Shown: piece after piece, positions 30,980 to 43,748 of the stretch | Position numbering within the stretch: the stretch's first letter is position 1 | Layout of the letters: each line of letters begins with the position of its first letter | NCBI GenBank assembly: GCA_012934845.2 | Contig: WNNJ02003401.1 | Coordinates: forward strand, 62,001-126,000 | DNA: 64,000 bases | Direction: 5' to 3' | From: Pomphorhynchus laevis | Taxonomy: Eukaryota > Acanthocephala > Palaeacanthocephala > Echinorhynchida > Pomphorhynchidae | Notes under the pieces: generated by a model | The model's database searches: none | What the model was told of the DNA's origin: nothing | The model's input: the letters and a program-made list of their open reading frames with translations, nothing else | Made by a program: the position numbers and the translations under genes

Positions 30980-31492
30980 AGCTGAGCTAACAGTCTGCTC
31001 GCTCAAACGATTCCATGGAATCACAATTCTTTGTCTAAATTGAATTGTTTTGATCCGTACATTTCAGCGACGACTGAGATAAAGGGAATAATCCCGTAAA
31101 AATTCAGTAGATCGAATATTCAACAGTCCACGCAGAACGTGTTGTTCTTTGTGGAATATCTCCCACTTCAGACACATATTTCGCAAATTGCGAAGATTTC
31201 AAACATAATACATATCCACAGCCCTGAGTCTGTCCCCATATGGAAGAAGTCTTACAGAATGAACGAGCATTGTTGCCCGATGCAGCACATTTTCAAGTCG
31301 AGTAGGCTCATCAACAGTTCTAGCATATGAACATTGAGTTGCATATAGTAAATGACTAAGAACGAATGCACTTGCAAGTGATTTAAATGACCAGGGATTC
31401 ATAAAACTAAACATACGGCGAAATAGACCTACCATACGCATAGCTTTGGTACATACACATGGCGGTATTTGCCATTGCTCGTCATCCAACGT
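30980..31492 (-). mobile_element. CR1-like LINE RT C-terminal fragment
   Basis: The minus strand reads AMRMVGLFRRMFSFMNP, LASAFVLSHLLYATQCSYAR and VRLLPYGDRLRAVD, the thumb region of CR1-like ORF2; downstream frames include FRQRIVIPWNR. It is nearly identical in part to 38816-39120. No 3' tail is visible at 30980. Confidence 0.75.
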
Positions 31493-31964
31493 CTTTACGT
31501 AAAATTAACCCTAACATCAATTACACTTCGTTCAAATTACTCATATGCAGATTATCAACTCCTTCCCCACAGAACTTGTGATTTTAAACAGTCCAGGCTC
31601 TGCCGCCCCTCACGTATGTTCTTTAACGACCTTGTAGATCTTTCTCACTGTTCATTATCTTATACTCCTTCTTTTGTTCTCGGTGACTTTAACATTCGTC
31701 TTGATCGCCCGGCTCACTCTGACTCTATCACTCTAACTAATCTTATTTCTGATTTTAACTATAAATTACTTTTAACAAGTTCAACTCATATTCTCGGCGA
31801 TGCTCTCGACATCATTGCTGTTCCTAACTGCTTCAATGACTATACCTCCTTGTCAAAGACGTAAAAAGTCTTTGTTATTAAAACTCTTACAAACAAAAAA
31901 TTTTAAGACCTTAAACACACATTTGAGATAAATAACATACACAAATTACAATAAATAACATACA

Positions 31965-32215
31965 TTCTATACAATTACAATATCTTACAATATTTCGCTA
32001 CATACAATACAAGATCTAATATACATACACATACATCACAAATTGGATTACAATTGGATTGTTTACAAATTTCGAATTGAAATTTGTCTTATATTTGGTT
32101 ATATTAAGTTCTATACAATTACAACATCTTACAATATTTCGCTACATACAATACAAGATCTAATATACATACACATACATCACAAATTGTATTACAATTG
32201 GATTGTTTACAAAAC
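31965..32215 (+). repeat. 144-bp tandem repeat in the LINE 5' region
   Basis: TTCTATACAATTACAA..TCTTACAATATTTCGCTACA..ACACATACATCACAAATTG occurs at 31965 and again at 32109, nearly unchanged. Its position just before ORF1 suggests promoter monomers like those of some L1 elements, which is an inference. Confidence 0.7.
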
Positions 32216-32241
32216 AGCTTGCCAGCGGAACAAAACACATA

Positions 32242-33540
32242 ATGACACGAAAAACATCGAAGCTTAAAGCTAAGAAGTCCAATGTAAACACCGTATCTCT
32301 AAACGCAAGCATAATTGATGAGTGTACATCTGTCTAAGTCCAGTGTTCGAATGATTTGTGTGACACCTGGACCACTATTTGTATGAGCAAGTTAAAAACG
32401 AATTCCGATGATGCTTATTTATGTGGCTTTTGTGCTGTGAAGGAGCTTAATATTTTGAGAAGACGTTTAGTCGAATTTGAAGAAGCACATAACCAATCTC
32501 TCAGTCGAACCGTTCTCATGGACGATAAAATATCCTCTCCCAAGCTCAACATCCTCTTAAAAATATAGTTCCTATGGATGCGGAGGTTGGGGATGATACG
32601 ACTGCCTGTGTTATTCCCCTTGATGAGAATACAAACGATCGCAAATTGCAACAAATTGCTGAAAATACAGTCCCTAAAGTATCACAGACTACGAACGATA
32701 TGACTACATGCGTTGTCGTTGATCGTCCTTCTCCCGATATTGCTTTACATATTGACAACCGAACTCGAACAACTGGCGCTCATGTCGGCAGCGATGGACC
32801 TGTAGCATCCCGTATTTGGAAGTGGGGATATTTGCGTTCTTCCTATTCAACTCCAAATTCAGTGTCAAGACCGTATGACGAAGTCTCGAAATATATTCTG
32901 TCTGATGAAGGATTTCACAAAGTGATACACCGAATATGTCGAATGCTCACAATGCGACATTTCGTACTATCTCAAACAAAGATGGTCAGTGCGTTTCCTC
33001 GGGCAACGCACACGTCACCTTGATGTCACCATCAAGTTCTTTAGAGTCTCATGATTCACATACCCAGACAGACTTATCTAGCTTGCGGAATATTGTTAAA
33101 ACGGATACTCAAATAACCAGCTTACGTGCATGTACAAATACACAATCTGCTCAAATAAGCGTATATATAATAGAGGATGCTTAGTTATTCTAGCTAATGT
33201 GCCCGAGTCTATATTCGAGAATGCGCAAGCACGACTGAATGACGACATTCAGAGTTTGAGATCTATTCTGGCATATGTACTTGGCTCCTGTGACATTGAG
33301 ACAGTCCAAAAAGTTAAACTTGTCGCTCTTTTCCGCCTAGGTAAGCGTAATGCTTTAAATAATAAACCCCGACTACTCAAAGCTGTCTTCCATAACCAAC
33401 TTCATGCTACCTTAATGTTGCGAAACTCGTTCCGTCTCAAAGGGTCTAATATTCGACTGCTGAAAGATCTTGATGTATCAGAACGAAAAAAATTATCGAA
33501 GGTTAAAGAGGAACTAGCATCTCGTGTTGCTAAAGGATAA
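32242..33540 (+). CDS. CR1-like LINE ORF1, PHD-like finger plus nucleic-acid-binding domain
   Basis: It starts MTRKTSKLKAKKSNVN and runs into a Cys-rich finger (VQCSN..CDTWTTIC..YLCGFCAV, 32340-32440), a low-complexity middle, and a conserved C-terminal block at 33200-33530 (LVALFRLGKRNALNNKPRLL, NSFRLKGSNIRLLKD, SERKKLSKVKEEL). One stop at about 32336 and shifts near 32565, 33020 and 33180 break the frame. It should bind the LINE RNA. Confidence 0.65.
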
Positions 33541-33729
33541 ACAAATCTCTATGTGAAAAATTTTCAGATTGTGAAGCGACGCACCCGGCTGAGTTGGAGC
33601 CCACTAGTCATGTCGCCTCGCGTGCATTCTGTAATCGAAACGGGCTCGTCTACTCTGCCTATCATAGTCTAAATGGTTTAGCGTCCGGGTTATTAGGATG
33701 TGTAAGGGGTGATAGGAATACTCCCAGAG

Positions 33730-34580
33730 GTATGTTGGGGCATTGTGAAATACTCCATGGTAATGTTCGTAGTCTTATATCGAAGATAGATAAACTGAGA
33801 TATAGAGTTCAGTTAATTCGTCCTAAATTACTTGCTATCACAGAATCATGACTATATGGTGATATTGTTGATAATGAAGTCTCCATCCCTGGTTATCTGG
33901 TTTTCCGCAGTGATCGTAAAAGTGGAAGAGGTGGAGGTGTTATTCTTTATGTGAGCAACGATGTGAAAGTAACTATTCTTAGCACTTCTTCTTCTGATAA
34001 AGTCGAAAGTTTGTGGTGTCGGGTAAAATTCATGCATACCGCTCCGCTTGTTCTGGGGGTAGTATATCGTTCACCCTTGGCCGCCACAGATAAACTGATT
34101 GGGGAAGTAGAACTTTATTCTAAAGGTACCTCCAATGTTTTAATACTTGGTGACTGGAATATGCCTTCGGTTGATTGGAATTCGAATACGGCTTTTCCTA
34201 CTTGTGACCATGCTTCCTATGACCTTCTGGAGTGTATTATCTATTGTGGTTTAACTCAGCATGTCCAAAATTACACTCGTTTTGTTAGTGACAGTAGATC
34301 TCTATTAGATGTATGTTTATCTTCGAACAGTGAGATTATTAACGCTATCCGTTATGATGCCCCGATCGGTATGTCTGATCATTGCGTAGTGATCATTAGG
34401 TTAAGGTTTCAAGAAGAAACTCGAGGTTTGCGTGAAAATCAAGTGGTTAATGCTTTCAAAACCAACACAGATGCAATTAAGTCAATACTTTCAACAGCTT
34501 CCTGGCCAGATCCCGCTGTTGTTGGAGTACACGACGCGATGATGTTTCTAAACAGACAAGAAATTTATTCAATTCATTGA
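33730..34580 (+). CDS. CR1-like LINE ORF2 endonuclease domain
   Basis: APE-type endonuclease: HGNVRSLISKIDKLR, LLAITES (catalytic Glu), GGGVILYVSNDVK, GDWNMPSVDWN and the terminal GMSDHCVV. A TGA at 33849 interrupts it just after the catalytic TES box. Otherwise complete. Confidence 0.8.
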
Positions 34581-36388
34581 AGAGAAAGAAGCGGTGTGCA
34601 TTTGAGAATACATTAGCTAACACGTGTAAATACGATTTAAAGGTCCTTTTTCAGTACCTATCAAGTAGGGGAGCTGTTGATTCTTCGATTTGTCACTACT
34701 TCTATGACATTTCTGCGAATGACCTAGCTGAAGAGTTTGCGGCACACTATTGCACTTCAGTAGAACCCGCAAATGAACATGAAACTTTTTGTATGGAATC
34801 TAGTGTGCTGAACACTTACTCTGACACGTGTCTTGAGTTGGACCTTGACAATTTGATAACGCCAGCTAAAGTCTATTCCGAATTACGCCGTCTAAAAGCA
34901 AATAATTCAAGAGGTTGTGACTTACTACCTTCTGTTTATCTGCGCAGATTAGCAGGCTCAATTTGCATTCCTCTCTGTGCAATTTTTCGCCAGTCAATCT
35001 TAGAAAGATCTCTTCCTAATGTGTGGAAGCAGTCAATTGTTCTTCCCTACTTCAAGAAGGGAGATCGCTCTTCCGTCGAAAATTATAGGCCGGTGAGCAT
35101 TACCTGTATTTGCTGTAGAGTGTTGGAGAGGTTTGTGCATCGCTACATGGTTGAGTTTTTTCGTGTAGGAAAAATTTTAGTCCCATATCGGCACGGATTT
35201 CGGGAGGGTTATTCAACTGTTTCAAATTTGCTTGATGATCATCTTGATTGGACAGCGAATAAGACACATTATACCGATACAGACATTATATTCTTCGACT
35301 TTTCTAAAGCTTTTGATAGAGTAGATCATGGTCTACTTCTTTAGAAACTTGTCAATACTGGACTCCCAAACATAATAGTTGATTGGATTAGAGAATTTCT
35401 TCGTGATCGTTGCTTTCGAGTACTCGTCGATTGATCATTGTCTGTATCTAGAGAATGTCATATTGGAGTACCTCAAGGTTCAGTTTTGGGTCCGCTTTTA
35501 TTCAGCATTTATGTTAACGATTTGCCTGGGTGCATTCGCTCTCGATCATGTTTGTATGCAGATGACTTAAAAATATGGCGGCCCATTCATTCATGTGAGG
35601 ATGTTGATAATTTGCAAACTGACATAGATAATGTGGAGTTGTGGGCGGCGTCTAACAAGCTTGTGATAAATGTTTCGAAATGTAAACACATGCGTATTAT
35701 TAGTAATGCTCGCAAGCAACTAACATCAGCTTGTTACACATACAAGGGCTGTATTGTGGAAAGTGTCGATAGTTACAAAGATTTAGGAGAATGGGTTACC
35801 TCTAATTTATCAACTAAAAATCATACTGATCAAGCTTGTGCCAACTCCAATAAAATGATAGGTATGATTCGACGCGCGTTTGTTCGCGTTAATCCGACTG
35901 CTCTTCGGCCTCTGATTTTAGCACATGTATTAAGTAGACTTTTATATGCAGCTCCGGTTGTATACCCACGTAATGTGCATGAACATAAGAAATCAGAGAG
36001 GGTACTTCGCAGGGCAACAAAGCTAGCACCAACGTTAGCGTCGCTGCCTTATGAAGACAGACTGAGATAATTAGGACTTGAGACCATCACATGGACCCGT
36101 CGGTACATGGATATGTGCCTTGTTTGGAATTTATTCCAACGTCCTCATCACCCTATTCGGAGTATGGTTCAACTACGTGGTTCAAATGTTCTTCGCGGTA
36201 ATTCTTTAACTATTCGAAGAAACAGAGTACAGAAATTGGGCGCGATGCAATTTGATAGAAGAATTGTTGAGCTTTGGAACAACCTTGATGCAGACACCGT
36301 TGGATGCAGTTCACTTAATACTTTTAAAAGAAGACTACGAATGGATCAAGCAATGTTTCGTGTTGCATTTCCTTATTTTAATAACTAA
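34577..36388 (+). CDS. CR1-like LINE ORF2 reverse transcriptase
   Basis: FKKGDRSSVENYRPVSI, IIFFDFSKAFDRVDHG (motif A), GVPQGSVLGPLLFSIYVNDL (motif B), CLYADDLKIW (motif C), KLVINVSKCKHMRI, thumb and the C-terminal RIVELWNNLDADTV block. Stops lie at 35342 (TAG), near 35432 and at 36067 (TAA). Frames are otherwise co-linear to 36388. Confidence 0.85.
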
Positions 36389-38759
36389 TTAATTTATTTA
36401 CGAACTTATTGTGAGCCAGCTATTTGAGCTAATGCTCGTATGTTGTTGAATGTATAATAATAATATTTTTTTAGTGATCCTGGGTTTCCGATCATTTCCT
36501 TGTCACTCTTACTTTCACTCGTCCCCGTCCTCCTTCTCCGCTTCTACCATTATCCACAACATGTCGACCCTGGAAGCTTCTCTATATCCTTATTCTCGCA
36601 CAACCCTACTCAATTCTTTACTCTTTTCACTTCCTGTTAACTATCTCTCTCCAGGTGATCTCTTTATTCTGTTTGATTCTGAACTTACGAACATCCTCAA
36701 TCACCTTCTGCCCATTCGACCCCGACGTTTTAAGCGCTTGCGCCATGCTCCCTGGTTAGATTTCAACTGTTATCTTTCTAAGCGTCGACTCCGTCACTCT
36801 TTTCGTGTGTTTAATCGATTTCTTAAACATTCTCTAAACACAATCACGACAAATCTCCGTGTTTCCTATCTTTCTCTTCAACGTTCCCATCTCATTCTCA
36901 TGCGTACTAGGCCTACTCTCTTGTGAATAAATCAACTCGAGTCCTCTACCAACTTTAAATCTCACTGGAAAATCTTACCCCTCGTAACATAAATCTGATG
37001 AATTTTCTTCTTATCTGAAATCTAAGAAATCTAATTTATTTTCCCTTATACCCATATGTCTCTTGTGTCATCTTTACTCTTTAAATACTTCCCTCCTAGA
37101 GCTATTCCATCTTCTTCCCATTTCGTCTGATCAAGTTTCTTCGGTTCTTCTGTCATTGCCTAATAAAACCTTTCCTTCTGACTCAATTCACACTCACATG
37201 CTTAAAAATATCTGCTCATCTATAGCACCCTTCCTATCCACATTGTTCAACCTGTATATCCGTGGCCGCACACTTCCTTTCAACTGGAAATGCGCCACTG
37301 TTCGTCCTCTCCTTAAAAAGCAATATCTAGACCCTTCATTATCATCTTCGTACCGTCATATCTCACTTCTCCCAACCCTTTCAAAACTCCTTGAGCGTCT
37401 TGTTCTCAAGCAAGTTAATGCATATCTATTTTTCTCCAACTTGTTTCCTCTCTTCCATGGTGCTTTTCGCTCTAATCGTTCCACTGAAATTGCCTGTAAT
37501 AAAGTTTATAACGACTTACCCATCTCGCGCGATCAAAAATTATGCAGCGTCATAGTTTTTCTTGATCTCTCATCTGCTTTCGAAATCATCGATCACTCGA
37601 TTCTTCTCCATTCTCTTCGTCATGATAATGGCTATTTTTGACACACTGTGGCTTGGTTAGCTTCATGTCTATCAAACCGTACTTTTCGCGTGTGTTCCAA
37701 CTGTTCTCTTTCCTATCCTTTGTCCATCCCGTCCGGTGTTCTACAAGGCTCAGTATTAGGCCCTATGCTTATTTTTTTTATTGGTGATTTGTCTTCTATC
37801 TTTCATACATTTAATTTTCATGTTATGCAATACGTTGATGACATTATCATCTATGCTCACGCACCTGCTTATCGTATTCATGATCTTAGTGTTTCTGCTT
37901 CCAACTGTCTTGTCTCAATTTTCAATCATCTTTCTTTTCTTCGTCTTTCTCTGAATCATAATAAATCAAAAATAATGTAGATCCTTCTTCGACGCTTCGG
38001 CGTAGAACCTCCCTCCGTAATATTAAATTCTACAATTCTTCCTATCGTTGACAATCTCGTTTTCCTACGCTTCCATTTCGACAACAGACGTTCACTTAAA
38101 CCTTTCGTTAGCGATAAAGTACGCTCATCTACCTTGATTCTCCACAACCTCCGTCAAGTTCGTAGATTGATCGATTTCCCTTCTTGTATGACTCTTATAT
38201 CTTCTCTTCTTTTTTCAATACTTGATTATTGTCTTAGTCTATTTTCCACTCATAAATCCAGTCTTCTTCCCCTATTACGCGTCGTCAAGACAACCGTCCG
38301 AATTTGCCTCAGTCTTCGTCGTTTTGATTATACATACCACCATCCTGCTTCTCTTGATTTGCCTACCATTTATTGTCGTGCTCAAATTAGTCTTCTTATC
38401 ATTGCTTTTCGCCTTATAACTTTTCATACCCCTTCATTTCTCAAGCTTCATTTTCTCGACAATTCTCGTCCTGTTTACTGTTCCTTGCGTTTTCGTAATT
38501 CCCTTCTTTTACATGTCCCAAACTACTCTACCTCTTTTGGCTTCCGCTTTTTTCCTTGTGGCTGCTCCTCTCTCGTGGAATCATATGCCCATTCATATCC
38601 ACCAATCAACATCAATACAGTGCTTCAAACGCCTAATCCGATGTCATTTAAACAATTAATTAATAGACCTGTAAGACTTCTGCTGTGTTCTTTTGTTAGT
38701 GGATTTGTAAGCGTGAAGCTGTCAGGAATTTTGCCACATTAAATAAATAATAATTATAC

Positions 38760-39700
38760 ATAATCAGTGTGCCGGCGAGTAGACAAATCGTTAGCGATCC
38801 ATATACCAAGATCCTTTACGTCAGGCCCTTCAGGCACATAACTCGCAAATCGCGGAGATTGCGTACAGAATTCATATCGAGAGTTATGAGTCTGTCCCCA
38901 TATGGAAGAACTCTTACTGACTGAACGAACATTGTTGCCCCATGAAACACATTTTCAAGTCGAGTGGACTCATCAACCGTTCTAGGATATGAATATTGAG
39001 ATGCATATAGTAAATGACTGAGAACGAATGCATTTGCAAGTGATTTAAATGACAAGGGATTCAGAAGACTAAACATTCGTCGAATCATACATACAATACG
39101 TATAGCTTTGGCACACATATAATCAGTGCCGGCGAGTAGACAAATCATTAGCGATCCATATACCAAGATTCTTTACGTGTATAACTATTTCTATGAGCTG
39201 ACCACCTAGATGATATGTTGGCTTTGGAGCATCATAACGTAAGCGTATACGCATGGAAACACACTTCGATACATTGATAGACAAGCCGTTGGAACATGCC
39301 CATTTAGAAACTTTGACAATATATGATTGGATGATATCCATGTCTAAATTCGACTTAATTGCTCGCCAAATTTTAAGATCATCCACATACAAAGGTGAAT
39401 ATGAACTGGGGATACTAGGTAAATCGTTCACATAAATACAGAATAGCAGTGGACCCAATACCAATTCTTGAGGGACGCAAACATGAACGGTGTATCGGTC
39501 AGATAAAATAACATTAACCCTTATTTGACACGAGCGGTGTGATATGAAATCACCTACCTAGCGAATTATAGTATGATCGATATTCAATGCCTGCATTTTA
39601 CGAATCAATATATAATGTCGAACAAAGTCAAAAGCTTTCGCGAAATCAAAAAAATAAAACGTCGACATTGATTCCTTAATCAACTAGGTAACCCGAAATC
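38760..39700 (-). mobile_element. CR1-like LINE RT fragment with internal 62-bp duplication
   Basis: The minus strand from 39700: FFDFAKAFDFVRHY (motif A), VLGPLLFCIYVNDLPSIP (motif B), PLYVDDLKIW (motif C), LSINVSKCVSMRI, then thumb residues to 38820. 38761-38822 and 39121-39182 are near-identical 62-bp direct repeats. It is highly similar to 30980-31492. Confidence 0.78.
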
Positions 39701-39704
39701 AAGA

Positions 39705-40335
39705 GAAGTTCTATGAAATTTGGATTTCGATAACAAAATTTACTAAACAATTATCTCGAAATCACAAGGCGTTCGTGCCATCCGGTGCATTATGGTTTTG
39801 TAAATCAGGTTTCCCGACTTTAGGTAAAATCAGATATGATACATAAATACGGTTAAATGAAATTAATGAATTACAAACATGCATACTTGAGATATCTATA
39901 AATTTTGCTAATAACGATGTCTATTATCTTATTAATTTAATTTTGTGCTTAAAATAAAAATTTGTTTTTAAGAATTTTAATGGACTAGTGTCTCTACAAA
40001 ATATTAAGATATTTATGCGACATTTCTCAATTTCGTGTCTGGGAAATGTTGAAAAATGCTTTGTTATCATAGAGCTTTTTTTCGTTTAAACAGAGATTTT
40101 TAAGTTCAATGTTAATTTATAGGAACAAAGGAATTAATCCAAAAGAACCAAAAGAATTAATCAACGTTTCAATGTCAACTGCCATCAGTAAAAAAATTGT
40201 TACAATATTGTGACAAAACAATAACAATTTTCTTTTCCTTATGATGATGGTAGTTGCCATCGAAATACTGAATAATACTTTGGTCTTTGATTTTTCTTTG
40301 TTCTTATAAATTAACATGTGCTAAAATCGAGGAAA
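39705..40335. other. AT-rich spacer, nothing recognised
   Basis: No coding stretch or repeat that I can support. A small minus-strand frame at 40317-40117 (MLIYKNKEKSKTK...) has no recognisable domain and was not called. Confidence 0.3.
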
Positions 40336-40488
40336 TGGATGACTTAAGTATCGTCAATTTAAGTTCAATCATGTTATCGCTTACAATAAACGGGCACTTC
40401 ATTATAATAATTTTCTCGCATCTTAAATTACAATGGAAAACTCCAAATAATAAATGTCAGTATAAAATCAGTAAATATCGAGTATGAG
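40336..40488 (+). CDS. Possible small single-pass membrane protein
   Basis: 50 residues from an ATG in good context (GGAAATGG). MDDLSIVNLSSIMLS leads into a hydrophobic stretch ending FIIIIFSHLKLQW, then a basic tail NNKCQYKIS. A donor-like GTAAAT follows the last Ser codon, so it could be a first exon. No family recognised; could be chance. Confidence 0.25.
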
Positions 40489-41040
40489 GAAAATATACAA
40501 AATTGTAATTAATTAAATTAAATTTTTATTAATTAAGTTACAAATGCGGACAACAAATAATATTTGCAAACAGCGAAATTACTGGGAGATACATAAAGCA
40601 ACTTATTAAATCAATTATAGTTGAAAAAATCTGATAAATAAATAGTAAAATAGCTTACAGATTAAATGTAGTATTCAAAAGTAACGAGTACTGAACACTT
40701 CTCGCTTGTGCAAGTTTCTGAACAATGAAATTGTAATTTACAAATTACGGTGAAATTTGATGATGATGAGAAGCATGTCATTACATGATTGCTATACTTC
40801 AATACAATCATAACAAAAGTTGTTTCAATAGCAAAAGTTGTGAATTACACCTTCAGGTTTCGTAGCCTTCTATTTTAAAAAATATTTCTTTAATCTTTAT
40901 ATTTCAAAAATTTCTCTCGTTTAGGTTGTTGATGAACAAGTTTGGATAGTATTAAATAATTTTTAGAACAAAATACGGACATTTTTAATGAGTTCTTGAA
41001 GAGTTCTGAACGTTATTGTCATTTTTTGTTATAATTTTGT

Positions 41041-41185
41041 TATAATTAAATCAGCTAACTGAGTTTACGTATTTAATCTAATTATAAAATAAACAAAACA
41101 CAATAATGCTAAATCAAAATTTAATAATTTAAATCACAATTTAAAATGAACTCTTCCGCTCATTCACAATGAGCGGAAGAGCTTA
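41041..41185. repeat. Shared repeat piece and perfect palindrome
   Basis: TTAAATCAGCTAACTGAGTT at 41046 matches the sequence just right of the long hairpin at 3210. CTCTTCCGCTCATT (41151-41164) and AATGAGCGGAAGAG (41168-41181) are perfect 14-bp arms with a 3-nt loop. Confidence 0.6.
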
Positions 41186-41364
41186 TTGATCGTGAATATT
41201 CGAGTTTTGCCTACAAATTAAGTCAAATATACTGATGGTTTTATTTTTGTTAGATAGTCGTTTTAGATATTGTAACATATGTATATTGTTTTCCGAATAT
41301 AAGATTAATTAATTTTACTAACGCTTCTTTAATATTTACTAAATCTAGATTTGTATAAAGCGTA

Positions 41365-41894
41365 CTAAAATCGTATGTATTTATATTTTGAAAATTTATT
41401 CCTTTTGTGTTCTAAAAATTCTTTTGTAGAATTAATACTGAAATAGTGTTTTATACCAGTATTAATTTCGATTACCTTGCAATATTTTTTAAAATGTGCT
41501 TTAATTACTTTAAGTATTTTATTCATATAGACAGAAAGTGGTTTTAATGTACATTTAAACGCACTACATATGAACCTAGGTTTTATTGGATTTTTATGTA
41601 ATTTTGGATTCCAATATAATATAGGTATAGTTTTATTATCTAATTCAACCTTTATACCCTTTTTATCCATTATAGAACAGTGACTTGTAATAATTGCTTC
41701 AAAACTCAACCTAAATCATTAGAATTAACCTCTTTCATTAGTATATCATAGTAAAGCTTTTTGCATATGAAGACAAAGTTATTACTAGCTTTATCAATAA
41801 TTGTTATTATATAGTTATCCTTTAATTTAGTAAGTTCTGTATACATATCTTTATTAATTTTATCTTTCCTTTTATAATTGTTTGTTATTTTCAT
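41365..41894 (-). CDS. Penelope-like RT, fingers and start of palm
   Basis: Two overlapping frames. 41894-41706 has LKDNYIITIIDKASNNFVFI and 41709-41365 has the PILYWNPKLHKNP signature of Penelope-like RTs, CTLKPLSVYMNKIL and YFSINSTKEFLE. One frame change between them. Motif A follows downstream in a third frame. Motifs B-E are absent. Confidence 0.75.
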
Positions 41895-43617
41895 TTTATT
41901 TTTAATTTTATCAAATATTTAATTTTTCCAGATTTAAATCTTAGATGTATTTAAGCTTTCGCTATTAATCAGCTACCAAATTAAGAATTTAAATATTGAG
42001 ATACATTGCTGTTTAAATTGCATTGTAAACGAAGCAATTATAATAGATATCCAAAGCAATTATTATTTATAACATCGCAGGAGACACTATTGAAAAGCTA
42101 AAATTTACGGGTTGTTCTAAGTAATAAATTCATTTTGAAAATAAATAATTCATGTAGTCGTTGTATTTTGTCAAACAGAACATACCTATTTCCGCTAAGA
42201 GTCAATATATTCTATGAAAATAAGTGTACATACTGGGCAAATATCAGTAAGAGATTATCTCATAATAAACACAAAAATACTCAATAAACCCTATAGAAAG
42301 TATACATCTGGCTATCTACAACCTATATCAATATAAACTTGCCAAGTAAAAGTTGTTTAGAACATAATACCCCTTCATCATAGTGATGAAGGTTGGCTTT
42401 GTCCCTGTCCATTATCTGATAATCTAGCTCATACATATATTTGATAAGAGCTAAGGCCTAATTTTTTATAAATATTATATGGTAGGTCATGTGAGTATTC
42501 GTGTTCTTCTTGCTATATGATTTAACATTAATTTTATCCAATATATAATCTTTATGAATTTTAACCTGTTCGACCCAGAACACGTATAATATGTGCAGAT
42601 AATACATAGGATTAATCAAAAATAGGATAAAAATCAGTTTGTGCTTGTCCACTCTTTGAGTATCCTTGTAAAACTTAACTTAAAAAAATTATTTTAAAAT
42701 TTAAAAAAATTATCCCTTTTGATCGCATTTTCCTTAATTCATTGTTTTCAATTAATTCTAGATTAATTATATGTTCTATTAAATATATGTTCATTTATTT
42801 TATTAAAATTAAGACTTTTGCAATTGAATTCAGTTTAAATAGGTTCTAATATTATCGCTACATATTGATTTCAATTCTTTATTATAATTACAAATTTTTC
42901 GTCCTAATGGCGGTAACAACTTATACCTTATTTTAGGAATATATTTACTTAAATCTGATCCTATTATTTCTTTACTTTTAGAATTATTTAAAAGTCTACC
43001 TATATTTATGTTATCTATACATTTATTAATGATTTTTATGGTCAATGTATATTTTCTATTGTTATTATTAACATTTATTGTATGATTATAGTATTTTATA
43101 TTACAATAACTGTCTATTATACAACTCAACCTATCATATTCGTTAATTAATCTTTGATTTATTGAACAAATGATTATTTTTAGAAAAACTCCTTGTATTC
43201 ACATAAAGATCTTTCAGCTTATTATCTCTTAAATGTTGTTTTAATATTTCTAATTGTTCATTTATATAAATATCTTTTTTTAATATTTTTAACTCTATTT
43301 TTCTTATTCCTTTTATCACCATGACTTCTTGGCTTGCGTTTAACCGGATTATTATAATATAATTGTTTACAGTCTTAATTCCCCAAAGGGAATTAAGCAA
43401 TTTATTAAGGGGAATTAATTAATTCCCCTGAATTAATTCATCTATCGTTAAATAATATATTGAAAACTTAATTATTCTAACTATAACTATTCTTAATTAT
43501 ACTGAACTTAAATTCCTATTTCTTAAACTAATTATTCATATATATAGTATATATAGTATACTATATATATATTCTTTTTGAATTTTGAATTTCAAAACTA
43601 GGGTGAGACAATATTTG

Positions 43618-43748
43618 TTTTATTTACGTTTCGGTTTAGTTTGCCTTTTTCAAAATTGTATATTTTAATCTCTCAAATTAAAATATTAATTTGAGAAATT
43701 AATATATACAATTTTGAAAAAGGTGAACTAAGCCGAAACGTTTCGGCT
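43618..43748. repeat. Inverted repeat inside the Penelope-like element
   Basis: ACGTTTCGGTTTAGTTTGCC then TTTTTCAAAATTGTATA is mirrored at 43700-43745 as TATACAATTTTGAAAAAGG and TGAACTAAGCCGAAACGT, about 55-bp arms with few mismatches. GCCGAAACGTTTCGGC at 43733-43748 is itself a perfect palindrome. The GAAAAAGG...CCGAAACG pattern resembles PLE terminal motifs elsewhere in the window. Confidence 0.65.

Larger units (their letters stand above)
31858..36473 (+). mobile_element. CR1-like LINE, nearly full length, nested in family-A LINE
   Basis: It starts at AAAGACGTAAAAAGTCTTTG, carries a 5' region with a 144-bp tandem repeat (31965-32215), ORF1 (32242-33540), ORF2 (about 33730-36388) and a 3' end TTTGAGCTAATGCTCGTATG with an (ATA)n tail before 36473. 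The 3' end matches the minus copy at 22060. About six point defects (in-frame stops near 32330, 33849, 35342, 35432, 36067 and a shift near 34575) show that it is dead but fairly young compared with its relatives here. Confidence 0.88.
31496..38755 (+). mobile_element. L2-like LINE family A, split by a CR1-like LINE
   Basis: 31496-31857 encodes the endonuclease part (FVLGDFNIRLDRPAHSDS, HILGDALDIIAVP, ending YTSLS). 36474 resumes exactly where the family continues: DPG, then SDHFLVTLTF (frameshifted), linker, RT (37063-37641: VRPLLKKQYLDPSLSSSYR, LDLSSAFEIIDHS), YVDDIIIYAHAP near 37835 and the C-terminus to 38740, ending TTGCCACATTAAATAAATAAT. Several stops and shifts (near 37640, 37978, 38130). 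The catalytic box is YVDD here. Confidence 0.85.

Noticed and set aside
42360-42395. CCTTCATCATAGTGATGAAGG as a possible ribozyme or terminator hairpin
   Set aside because: It is only a short hairpin that lacks hammerhead core strings; nothing supports a function.
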